Made by a program: the position numbers and the translations under genes. The notes under the pieces are model-generated. The model was not told where the DNA came from. It did not search any database and saw nothing but the letters and a program-made list of their open reading frames with translations. A stretch of DNA of 64,000 nucleotides from Phoma sp. XZ068 (taxonomy: Eukaryota > Ascomycota > Dothideomycetes > Pleosporales > Didymellaceae): assembly GCA_004835665.1 (NCBI GenBank), contig RBKR01000005.1, positions 496,001 through 560,000 of the forward strand, written 5' to 3'. This document shows positions 22,459-34,100 of the stretch, one piece after another. The first letter of the stretch is position 1. Each line of letters begins with the position of its first letter.

Positions 22459-25400
22459 ATGTCGTCGAGTACCTCAAGTACCCAGGGCCAACACGCCCTC
22501 AGCCGGCCCAAATCGCAAGACTCCCACGCCACCTTAGGCCAGTTCTCGTTTGCACCGGCAACAAGAACCACGGTCGTAACTACCACCTACACAACAACAA
22601 CGACCCTCGCTCCTATGCGTATTAACGCCAAGAGCCTGTCCGAGCGGGACCCCAAGGAATACCCGTTGGCACAAGTCAGAGCACCAGAATCGATACGAAA
22701 GATCTATTTTGACGCTGGCGGAGAAGTTGGTCTTTTCGAAGAAGCGGATTATGCCCCCAAGAAGGCACAAGAGGTACGCAGCTAGCTAGTCCGGGGATCT
22801 GCAATGTTCAGTCGCTCGCCGCCGACGTGTTTACCACTCAGAACTGACACCCTTCCTATAGCACTCCATCCTTCAGGAAAACCTACGAGCCTCAAACGGG
22901 AAGATGCGGAAGGTCGATACCTTCAAAGGACCTGCAACGTTCGCCTCTCCGGGCCGCACGAAACGCGCTATCACGAACCCCCAACCTCCAGCATTACGAT
23001 CAGTCTCTGGCCGCCGGAAACGAGACCCAGCAGATGATTCACCCTCGCCGCCGTCAATACGAGAGGCTGCTGAAATGGCGAGCTTGCAACGCCGCAGCAA
23101 GAAGCCCCGAATCTCCACCCGAGATGAAGATACTGCACGCATGGGTATAACACCTGACGAAATGGAAGACATGGTTCCCGCTACTCCCGAGACGGAACTG
23201 GAAGGATCGCAAGCGATAAGGGCACCCTCCGCACTCATCACACGGCGGCAGTTGCGCGAATCGACAGCTGGCCCGTCAAGCACTGAAGCCACCTCGTTCG
23301 ATAGTCAAGAACCCTCGCAGTCACAATCATTCTCTACGGGAGTTGTAGACGGGCCGGGTGCAGCGGCAACGCCTCCAATCGCGGAATCTGATATGGAACC
23401 AAACTTCCCGTTGGCACGACCGACACCTATCCACCTGGATATTGCAGCCGCACAGGACGCCAGCCTACCTAGTCCGAGTTTATCGCCTACCACGTATGCT
23501 GCGAACGCCCAGCAGAACCTTGCTGGAGCGTCATCACTGGGCTTAGCTGACGACTCGAACGATGTTTCCTCGCTGGATCTTTCGCAGATCGAACGGCCGG
23601 ATGGAATTGAAGACATGAGCCCCAACCCTCAGTTGTTGACGCCCACAGTCACAGGCATCCCGGACATGCTGAACGCGTTCGATGCGCTTCCGGAGGAAAT
23701 GAAGGACTATGTCATGTATCAGATGCTACGTCGATGCAAGAAGTCTACCCTACACTTCGTCGCCGACGTTGTCAATCCAGCTTTGAAGCGCGACTTCATT
23801 GCGTCATTACCAACGGAGCTCGGCCTCGAAATAATCAGCTATCTGGACGTCAAGAGCATGTGCAGTGCTGCGCGTGTATCGAAACATTGGCGGAAGCTAA
23901 TCGATACCCACGAGACAGCTTGGAAATATCTTCTTGAGAAGGACGGCTTCACCTTACCCTCGGGTGAACTGGAGCGTGCAGTACAAGAAGGATGGGGTTG
24001 GCAATTCACAGAGTTTCCTGAAAGTTACGAACGCGACCTGCGAGGATTATCTGTAACGTCTCGATCAGACAACGAGCATGCCATCGGCTCCGGATCCAGT
24101 ACCACCGCTGACCACGAGGGTGCAATAACCCGATCATCGTCCACACGCCAAAAGAGGAAAGCTACTAGCAAACATGGCGGGTCCAAGAAGCAGCGCAAAA
24201 AGGGATTGATGTCGACCAAGGCACAGTTCATGTCATACATGCTGCCTATCGAGCAGCGCGATGGACCTAATGCATACGCCAAACGGGCACAAGCCGCAAT
24301 CCCAGATCCCCAGCTTGGACTACCAAGCCTCCGTAATATGCACCTCTTCAAGTCCCTTTATCAGCGACACCATCTCATCCGCAAGAGTTGGATGGATGAG
24401 GACACCAAGCCAAGGCATATTGCATTCCGCGCGCATCAGCGTCACGTAGTCACTTGTCTTCAGTTTGACACCGATAAGATATTGACCGGTAGTGATGACA
24501 CCAACATCAATGTCTACGATACCAAGACTGGAGCTTTGCGAAGTCGCCTCGAAGGGCATGAGGGTGGCGTTTGGGCCCTTCAGTACGAGGGGAATACTCT
24601 GGTCTCAGGCTCCACAGATCGCTCAGTACGAGTGTGGGACATCGAGAAAGGAAGATGTACCCAAGTCTTCCAAGGGCACACTTCAACAGTCCGGTGCCTT
24701 GTAATCCTGAAGCCAACCAAGATCGGCGAAACCCTTGATGGAAAACCGATCATGATGCCCAAGGAGGAGATGATCATCACTGGATCTCGAGATAGCACAC
24801 TTCGGGTATGGAAGCTTCCAAAGCCAGGTGACCGGAGTATCATGCAGACTGGCTCTTCGGCTGCCAACGACCTCGACAATCCTTATTTTGTTCGTGCTCT
24901 GACTGGCCACCACCACTCTGTACGCGCGATAGCAGCTCATGGCGACACTCTTGTCAGTGGTAGCTATGATTGCACCGTGCGCGTATGGAAGGTGTCCACA
25001 GGCGAGACTCTTCAGCGTCTGCAAGGCCATACGCAGAAGGTGTATAGTGTTGTCTTGGATCATGCTCGCAACCGATGTATCAGTGGTTCGATGGACAACC
25101 TGGTCAAGGTCTGGTCCCTGGAGACTGGTCAATGTATCTTCACTCTCGAAGGACATACCTCCCTTGTTGGGCTCTTGGATCTCAGTCACGAGCGCCTTGT
25201 GTCTGCCGCGGCGGACAGCACTCTACGCATCTGGGACCCTGAGAATGGGCAGTGCAAGAGCAGGCTGTGTGCGCATACTGGAGCTATCACCTGCTTTCAG
25301 CACGATGGACAAAAAGTTATCTCAGGCTCAGATCGCACTCTCAAGATGTGGAATGTCAAGACCGGCGAATTCGTGCAGGATCTTTTGACAGACCTCAGCG

Positions 25401-25662
25401 GAGTTTGGCAAGTCAAGTTCAATGAACGTCGATGCGTTGCAGCAGTGCAGCGGAACAGCTTGACATATATCGAGGTACGTACCAGTTTAAGAGTGGACCT
25501 CGTCACCAGCAGCTAACAATTCTTCAGGTCTTGGATTTCGGTGCCTCGCGCGACGGTGTCCTTTCAAGTGAACGTGGCCGCAGGATCGTGGTCAATAATA
25601 GAGGCACTGAAATCGAAGACATCCCAGACGCCGACATGGGCGACACGGTCGATCAACCTTAG
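22459..25662 (+). CDS. CDC4: SCF ubiquitin ligase receptor Cdc4/Fbxw7 (F-box, WD40)
   Basis: Three exons (22459-22773, 22862-25474, 25528-25662) encode 1020 residues. A disordered N-terminal half carries basic stretches that may act as nuclear signals (e.g. SGRRKRDP). A Cdc4-type dimerisation segment lies at about 385-415 (LPEEMKDYVMYQMLRRC). The F-box is at about 421-467 (LPTELGLEIISYLDVKSM) and binds Skp1. After a Lys-rich linker and the RHHLIRKSWMD helix, eight WD40 blades run from about 625 to 985, with GSxDxxVRVW signatures. Arginines in these repeats form the phosphodegron pocket in characterised Cdc4 and Fbxw7. Its expected role is recruiting CDK-phosphorylated substrates for ubiquitination in cell-cycle control. 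The last exon, a short acidic tail, is joined after blade eight by the junction YIE-VLDFG. It could be confused with Met30/SconB, but eight blades and the F-box-linker-WD40 layout fit Cdc4 better. Confidence 0.94.
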
Positions 25663-26235
25663 TGAGATGGGTGACCCAACGACATCTCCATCTGTTTCTG
25701 TTCTTCAACATGTTCTCAATCAATACCCCCCACACATCTTTCTTTTCAGCGGTACCGAGTCCGGTACAATAGCATTGCCTGCGGGCACTCCGCCAGTTCT
25801 TTATTTACCAAACTATCCATACTACCAGGATGAAAGCATACGTTACTATGCTGTATGAAAAGGCGTTTATATTGGTTAGGAGGGTATACTTGCATAGCTA
25901 GGCGTTTTGATACCTAGCCACGGTTGCATTGATGACGACAATGAATACTAGCACATTTGCATCTATCAAGGTGTCATTTTTTTTCCGCAGTGAGACATGT
26001 TTGAGGTCTTCCGACGCCATCCAGGCCCGAGATGTACACAGTCATGGCGTAAGTGCTGCTCTGACCGGTACCGAGGCCCGCTCTCCATACGTGACGCGCC
26101 TGCCCCACTGAAGGCCCCACGCGTTCAGACTAAACATTCATCATTCAGATGTTTGATCGAGCAACCCACGCCACAATAGTAGCTATCTCTACAGCATAAA
26201 CATGTTGAGATGCATGCACTAATCTGTCGCCCGTG
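25663..26235. other. Intergenic between CDC4 and the BRAP2-like gene
   Basis: 3' UTR of CDC4 followed by the promoter of the downstream gene on the same strand. No coding or RNA signal is recognised. Confidence 0.55.
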
Positions 26236-28308
26236 ATGCCAGAGTATTTCTTTCATCTGTTCTTCGAGCTCCATCCCTCACGCTCCCCTGCAGACACGAC
26301 CTTCACTCCACCGCCACATACCGATATCTTCACGTCGACGCTTCCAGCACATAGGCGAGCTTCGTGGAGCTCAGCGACGCCCGTGCCTAGAACGTACAGC
26401 GCTACGACAGCCCCCAGCAACCGACGGCTCAGTCAGCGCAAACGCCCCTCACTCTCAGACCACCACAATAGCCCCGTGCCGGTTGACAAAGCTACCTCCA
26501 AGAGCGGTCCACAGACTTCCCAAAAGAGCTTTTCCGCTCATCAAGATTGGCGCTTTGACACTGTTTCCATCCTCAGTATCAACATGCTCCCGAGCAACAA
26601 TGGCGACCCATCACGACCACGGGAGGCGCTCAAGCATGCCGCGACTTCCGGCGGCCTTGCAACCAAGGGCAAATTCATACCTTCCGACCCCAAGAACACA
26701 GAAATCGGCTGGGGCGTCGTACACCTGTTCCGCGATGGACACGAGACACCAGGGCTATACGATGAAGTGGAGGGTGCACGTGGGCCATTCGTCGAGGCAG
26801 ACTGCACAACGCTCTGTATACTGGCTGTGCCCTCGTACATGACGCCTTCAGATTTTCTGGGCTTTGTTGGAGAGCAGACAAGAGAGGACGTTTCGCACTT
26901 TAGGCTCATCCGGACAGGCAGGGCAAACAAGTACATGGTGCTGATGAAGTTTCGGGAATCAAGCAAGGCGCAAAAGTGGAAGAAGGAGTGGAACGGGAAG
27001 AGTTTTAACAGCATGGAGCCTGAATACTGCCATGTCGTCTTTATCAAGTCTATCAATTTCCAGGACGGTGACTCTTCCACTCGCGATCCTTCCTCGTACC
27101 CCGATCTCACCAACGATCCGTTCACGCCCGCCTCCTCGCAGGAACCTACTGCACCGTTACCGTCAAGCTCAAGTACCTCTCCACCAGCCGAAAGTAGTTC
27201 GCTTGCGACCTCGCTTACTACCAAGCCACATGCACCTCCTACGCCTGCTTTAGTCGAGCTACCAACCTGCCCTGTCTGCCTGGAGCGCATGGATGAGACC
27301 ACTGGTCTACTCACGATCCTCTGCCAGCATGTCTTCCACTGCGCCTGCTTAGAGAAATGGCGTGGATCAGGTTGTCCAGTATGTCGCTACACGCAAAACG
27401 ATGCATTTTTATCACACCATGGTCTTGATGGCGATGCCTCAGAGAATATTTGCAAAGAATGTGGCGCCACTGAAAACCTCTGGATATGTGTTATCTGCGG
27501 CAACATTGGTTGTGGACGGTACGACGAGGCACACGCCTTCGGTCATTACAAGGCTACAAAGCATACTTATGCAATGGATGTTGCAACACAGCATGTTTGG
27601 GACTACGACGGCGACGGTTATGTCCACCGTCTGATTCAGAATAAGGCTGATGGTAAGCTGGTCGATCTCCCTGCCTCAACAAACCAGACCTTCGGCGCAG
27701 CTGGCATGACTGGTTACGCCAACGATAGCGTCCCTCGCGAAAAGCTGGACAACATGGGTATGGAGTACGCCTACCTGCTCACATCTCAGCTTGAATCCCA
27801 ACGCGCCTACTTTGAAGAGCAACTTGCGAAGGCAACAGACAAAAGTACAAAGGCTGTGGCTGCCGCTGAGGAGGCATCTCGCAAGGCCTCTGCCCTTGCC
27901 AAGGAGTTCAAAGTCCTAGAAATGCAGCACACCGAGACTGTGACAACAGTGTCCGCCTTGGAGAAAGAGAGCGCAAGAAACACACAGAAAGCAACAACAG
28001 CTTCAGAGCTTGCGCGAACCCTCACAAAGCAGTACAAAGAAGAGAAGACTGTAAACGACTCCCTCCTTACACGCATCAAACACCTTGAGAAAGTTGCTGC
28101 GGATGCTGAAGCCAAAGTGAAGGATCTGGAGGCCCAGAAAGCTGATCTCGAGGAGCAAAACCACGATCTTTCCATGTTCATCAGCGGCGCACAGAAAATC
28201 AAGGAAATGCAGGCCAATGAAGTATTTGGCTTGGAAGAGGGCGAAGTGGAGGCCGGAACGATCGAAGTTGGTAAGAAGAAAAAGGGCAAGGGTAAGAAGA
28301 AGGCATAG
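26236..28308 (+). CDS. ETP1: BRAP2/Etp1-type RING and UBP zinc-finger E3 ligase
   Basis: A single exon of 690 residues starting MPEYFFHLFFELHP; an extra ATG lies one codon upstream. The domain order is that of BRAP2 (IMP) in animals and Etp1 in yeast. An RRM-like BRAP2 domain is at about 186-280. A C3H2C3 RING finger starts CPVCLERM at residue 345 and ends GCPVCRY near 388. A ZnF-UBP domain is at about 405-470, with CKECGATENLWICVICG and the YDEAHAFGHYKATKH histidines. A long coiled coil runs from about 515 to 675 and the tail is Lys-rich (KKKKGKGKKKA). In this family the ZnF-UBP binds free ubiquitin C-termini and the RING recruits E2; roles include Ras/MAPK scaffolding in animals and ethanol-stress regulation in yeast. 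All zinc ligands appear present. Confidence 0.93.
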   Translation: MPEYFFHLFFELHPSRSPADTTFTPPPHTDIFTSTLPAHRRASWSSATPVPRTYSATTAPSNRRLSQRKRPSLSDHHNSPVPVDKATSKSGPQTSQKSFSAHQDWRFDTVSILSINMLPSNNGDPSRPREALKHAATSGGLATKGKFIPSDPKNTEIGWGVVHLFRDGHETPGLYDEVEGARGPFVEADCTTLCILAVPSYMTPSDFLGFVGEQTREDVSHFRLIRTGRANKYMVLMKFRESSKAQKWKKEWNGKSFNSMEPEYCHVVFIKSINFQDGDSSTRDPSSYPDLTNDPFTPASSQEPTAPLPSSSSTSPPAESSSLATSLTTKPHAPPTPALVELPTCPVCLERMDETTGLLTILCQHVFHCACLEKWRGSGCPVCRYTQNDAFLSHHGLDGDASENICKECGATENLWICVICGNIGCGRYDEAHAFGHYKATKHTYAMDVATQHVWDYDGDGYVHRLIQNKADGKLVDLPASTNQTFGAAGMTGYANDSVPREKLDNMGMEYAYLLTSQLESQRAYFEEQLAKATDKSTKAVAAAEEASRKASALAKEFKVLEMQHTETVTTVSALEKESARNTQKATTASELARTLTKQYKEEKTVNDSLLTRIKHLEKVAADAEAKVKDLEAQKADLEEQNHDLSMFISGAQKIKEMQANEVFGLEEGEVEAGTIEVGKKKKGKGKKKA

Positions 28309-28608
28309 GAGCGTCAACCTGTCCGGATGAAACCAACCCTCAAGATGGAAGTTGACGGCAGATATAACGAGGGACGCACAACTGCCACGAAAGCTTTCTA
28401 GGCAACGGCACGAAAAGACCGCAGCATCGAGGACGCTGCAGAAATCAGGGCAATGCATGAACTCTGGGACCGTCAGGTGATACAAACCCATAACCAGCAC
28501 CCCCAAAGATCCTACATCCTCAGTCATCGCCGGTCGAGCAGTATCGCATCTACCGATAGCACCATCCGCACAGCTCCCCACATCCCCTCCACACCAGACA
28601 CAGCCAAG

Positions 28609-28809
28609 ATGGTCCTGCAAGCGCTCACCGAAATCTTGAACCCTTGTTCAGCTTTCTGGCGCTGGAGCACACCGAATAGGTTCGACGGCATATCGAGGGT
28701 ATTCTCAGCATTCCACATTGGACTGAAAGACCTTGTAGCCATGGCCGTGGGCACGTTTATATCTCTATCGGCTCTCACCATTGCATTCTTGCTCGTTTTA
28801 GGAGTGTAA
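28609..28809 (+). CDS. Small putative single-pass membrane protein
   Basis: A 66-codon ORF with good start context (GCCAAGATGGTC) encodes a short polar N-terminal part containing FWRWSTPNRFDG and one strong hydrophobic helix near the C-terminus (about residues 42-65, ending LLVLGV). The frame is open upstream to an ATG at 28453, which would give 118 residues. It lies 300 bases behind the BRAP2-like gene on the same strand. I do not recognise a family. The helix and start context favour a real small membrane protein, but the coding status is uncertain. Confidence 0.45.
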   Translation: MVLQALTEILNPCSAFWRWSTPNRFDGISRVFSAFHIGLKDLVAMAVGTFISLSALTIAFLLVLGV

Positions 28810-29442
28810 ATAATTCTCTGGGCGTTTTTGAGTTGAGAATAGCATGCGCATGGGAAGGCGTTTGAGATACCCGTAGCACGTGATAGCTATAATGTATTCC
28901 ATTCTCTTCATCGTTAGTACATTAGACAGGCACAACTGCGTTTCACTAGCGACTGACCTCGGGGAGTTTCAACATCCTATCAGGGCAACAGCAGCAGGTT
29001 CAAGGCTCAGCGAGAAGAAGTGCTTCGAATGTAGTAATTAAGATTCGCTACCAATGCTCAACTCCACCTTCCTATAACGCCTTGAGAAATGTAATGGAGT
29101 ATATGTACAGGTCATGTGTACTTTTGCTGCGAGAACAAACGCTAACGTAGCAAAAAAACAAGGAGATAGGAAAGGTGGGAGATAGAGAGAGAGTCGCCGT
29201 CTCGGTCGTCATGTTCGTCGAAAGTCGTAAGTATGCTATCCCGCCGTGACTGCATGTGCAGAGGGGGTTGTAAGGAAGGGAGGAAGGAGGATAACAAAGT
29301 GCCCGAAATGCGAAAAGCCAGACCCGTACCAGCGCCGTAAATGAAATGCTGCGCACATACTCCGTATTCAAGGCACGATCGTGCGAAGTGCTTGCACGTG
29401 AACATATGTGGGTAGTTGTATCCAGGATCCAAGCTGCCTTTC
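28810..29442. other. Intergenic between convergent genes
   Basis: No gene is recognised. Open frames here on the minus strand overlap the 3' end of the GBD/FH3 gene and look incidental; this stretch is probably 3' UTR and terminator sequence. Confidence 0.55.
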
Positions 29443-32165
29443 TCAAATCCAGTCGTCGTCCTTCTTTCCCCCGATTGGGCCGCCAATATCAATCTCCCTA
29501 TCAAAAGCCAGCCCAAGATCGAGTTTGGGCACATCAATCTGTGGCGCAGCCTCGACCTTCTTCTTCGGACTCATCTTCACGGGACTCGTACTCCCGTTTT
29601 TATCTCCACTTCCCATTCGAACGGGCTTGACATCCCAGTCATCTTCCAGTGCCGCACCGATCCACACTTTGATGCTGTCGTGCACAGCGCCGTAATACTT
29701 GGGGTTGCATGCACGGAGATGGCCCATCAATTTTTCGAATCCAGAGATGCGTACATCGTCGCGAAGTTCATTGCGGGCGTGCCGGGTGGGAAGGGAGGCA
29801 AGCAGCCCGTTAAGGAGGTCAATATGTGTCGCAAGGTAGTTTGTTGCGTCCCACTCTACGCCGCCAACGTAGGGAGCTGCAGGGACGATGGCGCGAGGGC
29901 CAGGAAAGTGCGTTTTAGCGTAGCTCTTCGGTGGTGTGTCTGCCGAGGGCGCTGGCGGAATAGGGACGACGTTTAGATGGTGGATGAAAATCCAGAAAAC
30001 TTCTTTGGTCACATTCGTCATTTCCTTGCACCAGACCTGGTATGGGCGGGATGTGTGCATTTGGAGGATGAATGGGACAGTGGAAGATTCCTTCTCCTTG
30101 ACGGGATCGCGGAGGTAGCCAAGGAGCTCTGCAGCACGGGTTGGAAGTTCAGATTCAGGTGCCATGTCGATGTGCGCGAATATGATCTGGATGATGAGTT
30201 CGCGAGTGGTGAATTCGCTGGGACCTTTATGCTCCTCGTCAAAGAGCATACCAAGGAGCGCTGGGTAGAGCGTCGAAGAAATGCTGGCAAGCTGCTTGAG
30301 TGCACTGTCTGTTGTGCAGAGCCCTTTTAAGCAGCGCAGTAGCTCGTGAAGAAGTGTGTCTTCGTGATCTTCGCGCCATTCGATTTCCATAATCCGATGC
30401 AGCAAACTCACGAGCTCCAACATGCCACCATCTTGAATGAACGTATCGACCCATTCGACAGTCTCATTTCGTAGCAATAGTCGGAGCTTGTGTAACTTGC
30501 CCACCTCGACATCCTGGGGCTTCGGCATCTTCTTCAGATAGTTAATAAACTCTGCTGACTTCACAGTCTTTGAGCTGTTAGATACGGATCTGTTCGAGGC
30601 AGCATCTGAGAGCAGGGATCTGGAAGAAGGCGATTTGGGGATTGGGCTAGGCTTCGCAGTTGTACCCATTTCTGTGGCTCGCTGCTTCTTGGTTGGAGAA
30701 TTGCTTCTGCTGAACGTGAAGGTCCTGCTCGTTGGACGTTCGCGTTTTGTGCCATCTGCTTTGCTTGTCTGCAACGTCAGATTATCTTCTTGTGCAGAGT
30801 CGTTTCTCGACTTGGTGGACTTGGTGGGTTCCAATTTTGGGATGCCTTTGCCTTCACTCTCTCCTATCGACGGTGTAGATGTTGTGGACATCCGTGGCGT
30901 GTCAAGCTTGTGAGTGCGGACAAAGTCCGCTTTAACTTCGATCTTCAATGTTCGCATCGCGGCACGCTGATGAGTAGGTATATTTCGTGATTCCTGCCAC
31001 TGTCAGATGGTTGTCACACAATGTGTGCCAGATTCGAACTTACCAAAACTTCCTCGAATTCAGCATCCACCACCTTTGGATCGAACTCCTTGGTGGGCGA
31101 TGCTGGCGGAGCGTCTCCATGCTTTGCCCTACCGTTGAAGGCAGCAACCGCAGCCATGACCCTGTTTTGCTTCTTGGTCGGACTTGGTGGTGGCTCCATT
31201 GCTCCGGTCGTCATGAACTGCCTGCCAATGTCTGTGCTTGCGCGCCCGAGTGTAGGTCTTGAAGGCTTGCTTTTTGATGGCGAACTGTCTCTTGTCCTCT
31301 CTCCGTTCCCTTGTGCGTTTGTCAACGGTGCTCGATCGGTGCTCTTCTTGCGCGAGAATGTGTCGAGCAGTGACGTTGTGGACCTTGGAACATGCATAGA
31401 CTTCGGTCGTTCCTTCGAGGCAGGTCGCTTCTGCAGCGAGGGCTGGCCCACCTCGAAGAAGTCACGCTGCTTTGATGGGGAGTAGTTCTGCGGTGTGTAC
31501 AAGCTGATCTCGTCTTCGACATTTCGGTGCTCGTCGTTGAGCGGGACCTTGCTCGTAGTCGTTATGTCTTGCAGTGGCTGTGAGCTGAACTGTGCCCAGA
31601 TGGGAGTCGGCGCTGGTTCAGACGAGCGTGCTGAAGAGAATGGAGCAGTGTTTTCCTTGTCCTTTGTGGGTGACTGCCCTATCTTCTTCGACTTGGTCTT
31701 GCCAAACATCGAAGCCAGATGGGTCGACGACTTGGGCTTTTTTGATTTGTCAAGCACCGGATCTTCCTCCTGCGGTCGTCTGATGTCGACCGACTGCCTT
31801 TCCTTCGCCTTGTCCTTGCTCAGTGATCGCAGCGAAACAGAGCTGAGCGTCTTCTTGTGTAGGCCCTTCTTGGGGCTCGAGCTGCGTGTATCTTGCGATT
31901 GCTTGCGAGGAGACGACGGGAGGATCGGGAGATTTTCGATCTGGTTGTTCGCAGTCCACCTCTGGCTGTGCGGGTGGTCTGGCGGCAGCAGCGGCGCGTT
32001 CATGGTCGCAGACGGCGGAGGAATGTATGGCGCAGTCGAGGGCGCGGCCTTCAGCGCAGTGCCATCAGATGGCGAGCGCTTATGCTGTCCCATGATCGAC
32101 TTGAAAACCGAAGCCGACTTGTTGCGGCGGTGCCCGGCAGTGGGCGCAGGCGCAGGCGCTGCCAT
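29443..32165 (-). CDS. Rid1-like Rho-GTPase-binding GBD/FH3 protein
   Basis: Two exons (32165-31044 and 30966-29443, 77-base intron) encode 881 residues. The N-terminal ~330 residues are Ser/Pro/Lys-rich and disordered, with many SPxK motifs. The diaphanous-type GTPase-binding and FH3 armadillo region spans roughly 340-790. The splice junction rebuilds FEEVL-RAAMRTLKIEVKADFVR, a segment characteristic of formin GBDs, which confirms that the two open frames are one gene. Further conserved parts are AEFINYLKKM, LHKLRLLLRNETVEWVDTFI and LHELLRCLKGLCTTDSAL. There are no FH1 or FH2 actin domains; the protein ends after an acidic KKDDDWI tail. This matches the fungal Rid1-type proteins, which bind Rho GTPases but do not nucleate actin. 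It likely acts at the cell cortex in polarity or septation. Confidence 0.85.
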
Positions 32166-33005
32166 TGCGAGGGCAGCGACGACGGGGAAGGACTGCGGGT
32201 GCTATAATGGAAGCGGCGACCAAGAGCGATGCAATTAAAACGTTTGCAAACTACGGCAGGGACATGTCTGGCGGAGGCAGTTGGGGTTGTCTACTCCAGA
32301 TGGTTCGTGCCTCGTTGACGTACTTGGTAGTAAACAAACTGCCCGTTGTTGCGGGGGAAACGCCTAGCGACATCTTGCGCGCGGATGCACGTGTCACACC
32401 GCAATTCGATTTCCTGCTCGCGTCTGGGCCACTTGTTCTTCAGACGATCTAAAGTGCCGTTCCTTTTAGCCACGGCATCTTTATAATGTGGAGTTTTGTT
32501 GCTCATTCGCGGCAAGTGTTGCCGAGCGGTTCAATCGCCTTCAGCCTTCGATCATGTGGTCATAAATACAGAACAAGCAGTCACTCGTAGATCTGAGCGT
32601 GTTGTCAGTGCCGGATTGGATCTATGGCATTTCGAAGTCGTGTCTCACGGATCATGCGTTGGCAGTGTTTGTCCGCCTGTGTTCCGTGATGTGAGAATTG
32701 CTTCATGCATTGCCGGAGTTAAAGACCTGCCCTTCATAGCCTCAAGAACACCGCCCAAGAGTCGAACGCCAGAAAAGACCTCAAACCCGCTCGCTCGGAG
32801 GCGCACACAAATGAGAACTGGTCTCAACAACGACCTCAATCCTGCAGTTCACCTGGTCGTAATTGGGTTCCTAGCCAGACTGCGTAACACTCAGCTGTTA
32901 AGAGCCTGGTTGGCAAGCTGCATCCTCCTCCCCCAACCCCCATATATCCAGCCCATGGCATCAGCCATATCGTTGTAATAGGGGGTCCAGTCTTGACTTC
33001 ATTAG
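32166..33005. other. Intergenic, promoter of Rid1-like gene and 3' end of F-box-like gene
   Basis: 840 bases with no recognisable gene. A tRNA A-box-like stretch near 32518 was examined and rejected. The left part should contain the promoter of the minus-strand Rid1-like gene. Confidence 0.5.
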
Positions 33006-34100
33006 CTATCGTCCTCCCTTCGGCAAGTAGTACATACCTTCTCCCACGAACCCACCTTCCTTCTCCTTCAGCTCCCTCCACTTTTGTTTCTCTTGCATGC
33101 CCAACTGCACAGTCCTCGCCCTCTTACCTCTTGTCGCAATGATCCTGACTTCTCCCTTAAGGCTCTGCTCTGGCTCGGCGAGGCGCCAGTTCTGGATGAT
33201 CTCGTGGCCTGGGCGAGCGGACCACTCTTGCATTTTGCGACCGTCTTCTGTTCGCTGCTCATCTTTTGTAGCATCCTGCTTGGTTGGCACAATCCACATC
33301 TCGACACGAGCGCCCGATGGCTCGCCATCACGCTCTTTCAGCAATGCATCCCAGGTTTCGGGCTGCTGCAGCCGTTTTCGTCTGTGGTCATAGCCCGAAG
33401 CGATGAAATCCGTACACGGCGTGATGTAAGTAAGCCTCTTCCATGCGTCACTATTGAGGAGGCCTTCAATGTCCATATACGTGGTCACGTCGCGCCAGCC
33501 ATCGCCTTGTCCGTAGCCGTGCCAGCAATCCTCCACTTCCAACTCATCGAGACAGAGGCCTGGTAGCAACGACAAGGCATTTGCAAAGTAGTACGTGGGG
33601 TAGTATTCCGGCTTATCGTTTGCATACAACGGGAACGGGAAGGCGCGGACTCGGATATAACGAAGCCGGGTGATGATACTTTGATCGACGGATAGTAGTG
33701 TATCAAGGAGATCCTCTGTTCCGCGAAACTGGAGAGTGCAGTTCAGTGGGAGGTGGCGCCAGGCTTCAGCGTGAATTTGGCGGCATGTACGTAGTAGGGC
33801 TGTACGATGCGAGGATGTAGGTTCCGGTGTAGATTTCCTGGGTCCTCTGTAACCATGGACGATCGTGTAAGTACTAAACAGGAAACCATAGATCAATTCA
33901 CGGAGCTCGACTGGAATGGTCAGAAGGTTTGGAGCAGGCATGTTGTGCAGATTGTATGCAGGTATGATGTGATCCTCGTCATACAAACGCGGGGAAACGA
34001 TATTGGTAGCCGCGGCTGTCTGGGGTATGTTTGCTTCACAGGAAGCCCCGTAGTAGTCGATAATACTTGGATCAGTGTTTGCAGTCGCAAGTTGTCGCAA
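33006..34100 (-). CDS. F-box-like fungal protein of unknown function
   Basis: A single exon of 364 residues. An F-box-like motif LLTIPVELRELIYGFLF lies at about residues 59-75, followed by the RTALLRTCRQIHAEAW helix. This arrangement is very common in uncharacterised proteins of filamentous ascomycetes, where an F-box-like helix precedes a conserved CRQIxxE helix. The rest is a mixed region with an ALSLLPGLCLDELEVEDCW stretch and a strongly charged C-terminus. An alternative start at residue 54 (MPAPNLLTIP) would leave the F-box intact at the extreme N-terminus and may be the true one. A role as an SCF adaptor is only a possibility; many relatives lack evidence of Skp1 binding. Confidence 0.75.
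   Translation of the reverse strand: MRQLATANTDPSIIDYYGASCEANIPQTAAATNIVSPRLYDEDHIIPAYNLHNMPAPNLLTIPVELRELIYGFLFSTYTIVHGYRGPRKSTPEPTSSHRTALLRTCRQIHAEAWRHLPLNCTLQFRGTEDLLDTLLSVDQSIITRLRYIRVRAFPFPLYANDKPEYYPTYYFANALSLLPGLCLDELEVEDCWHGYGQGDGWRDVTTYMDIEGLLNSDAWKRLTYITPCTDFIASGYDHRRKRLQQPETWDALLKERDGEPSGARVEMWIVPTKQDATKDEQRTEDGRKMQEWSARPGHEIIQNWRLAEPEQSLKGEVRIIATRGKRARTVQLGMQEKQKWRELKEKEGGFVGEGMYYLPKGGR

Noticed and set aside
32510..32590. tRNA-like stretch (GTTGCCGAGCGGTTCAA near 32518) resembling a Leu/Ser tRNA A-box
   Set aside because: No acceptor-stem pairing, no convincing anticodon arm and no B-box with the right spacing downstream.
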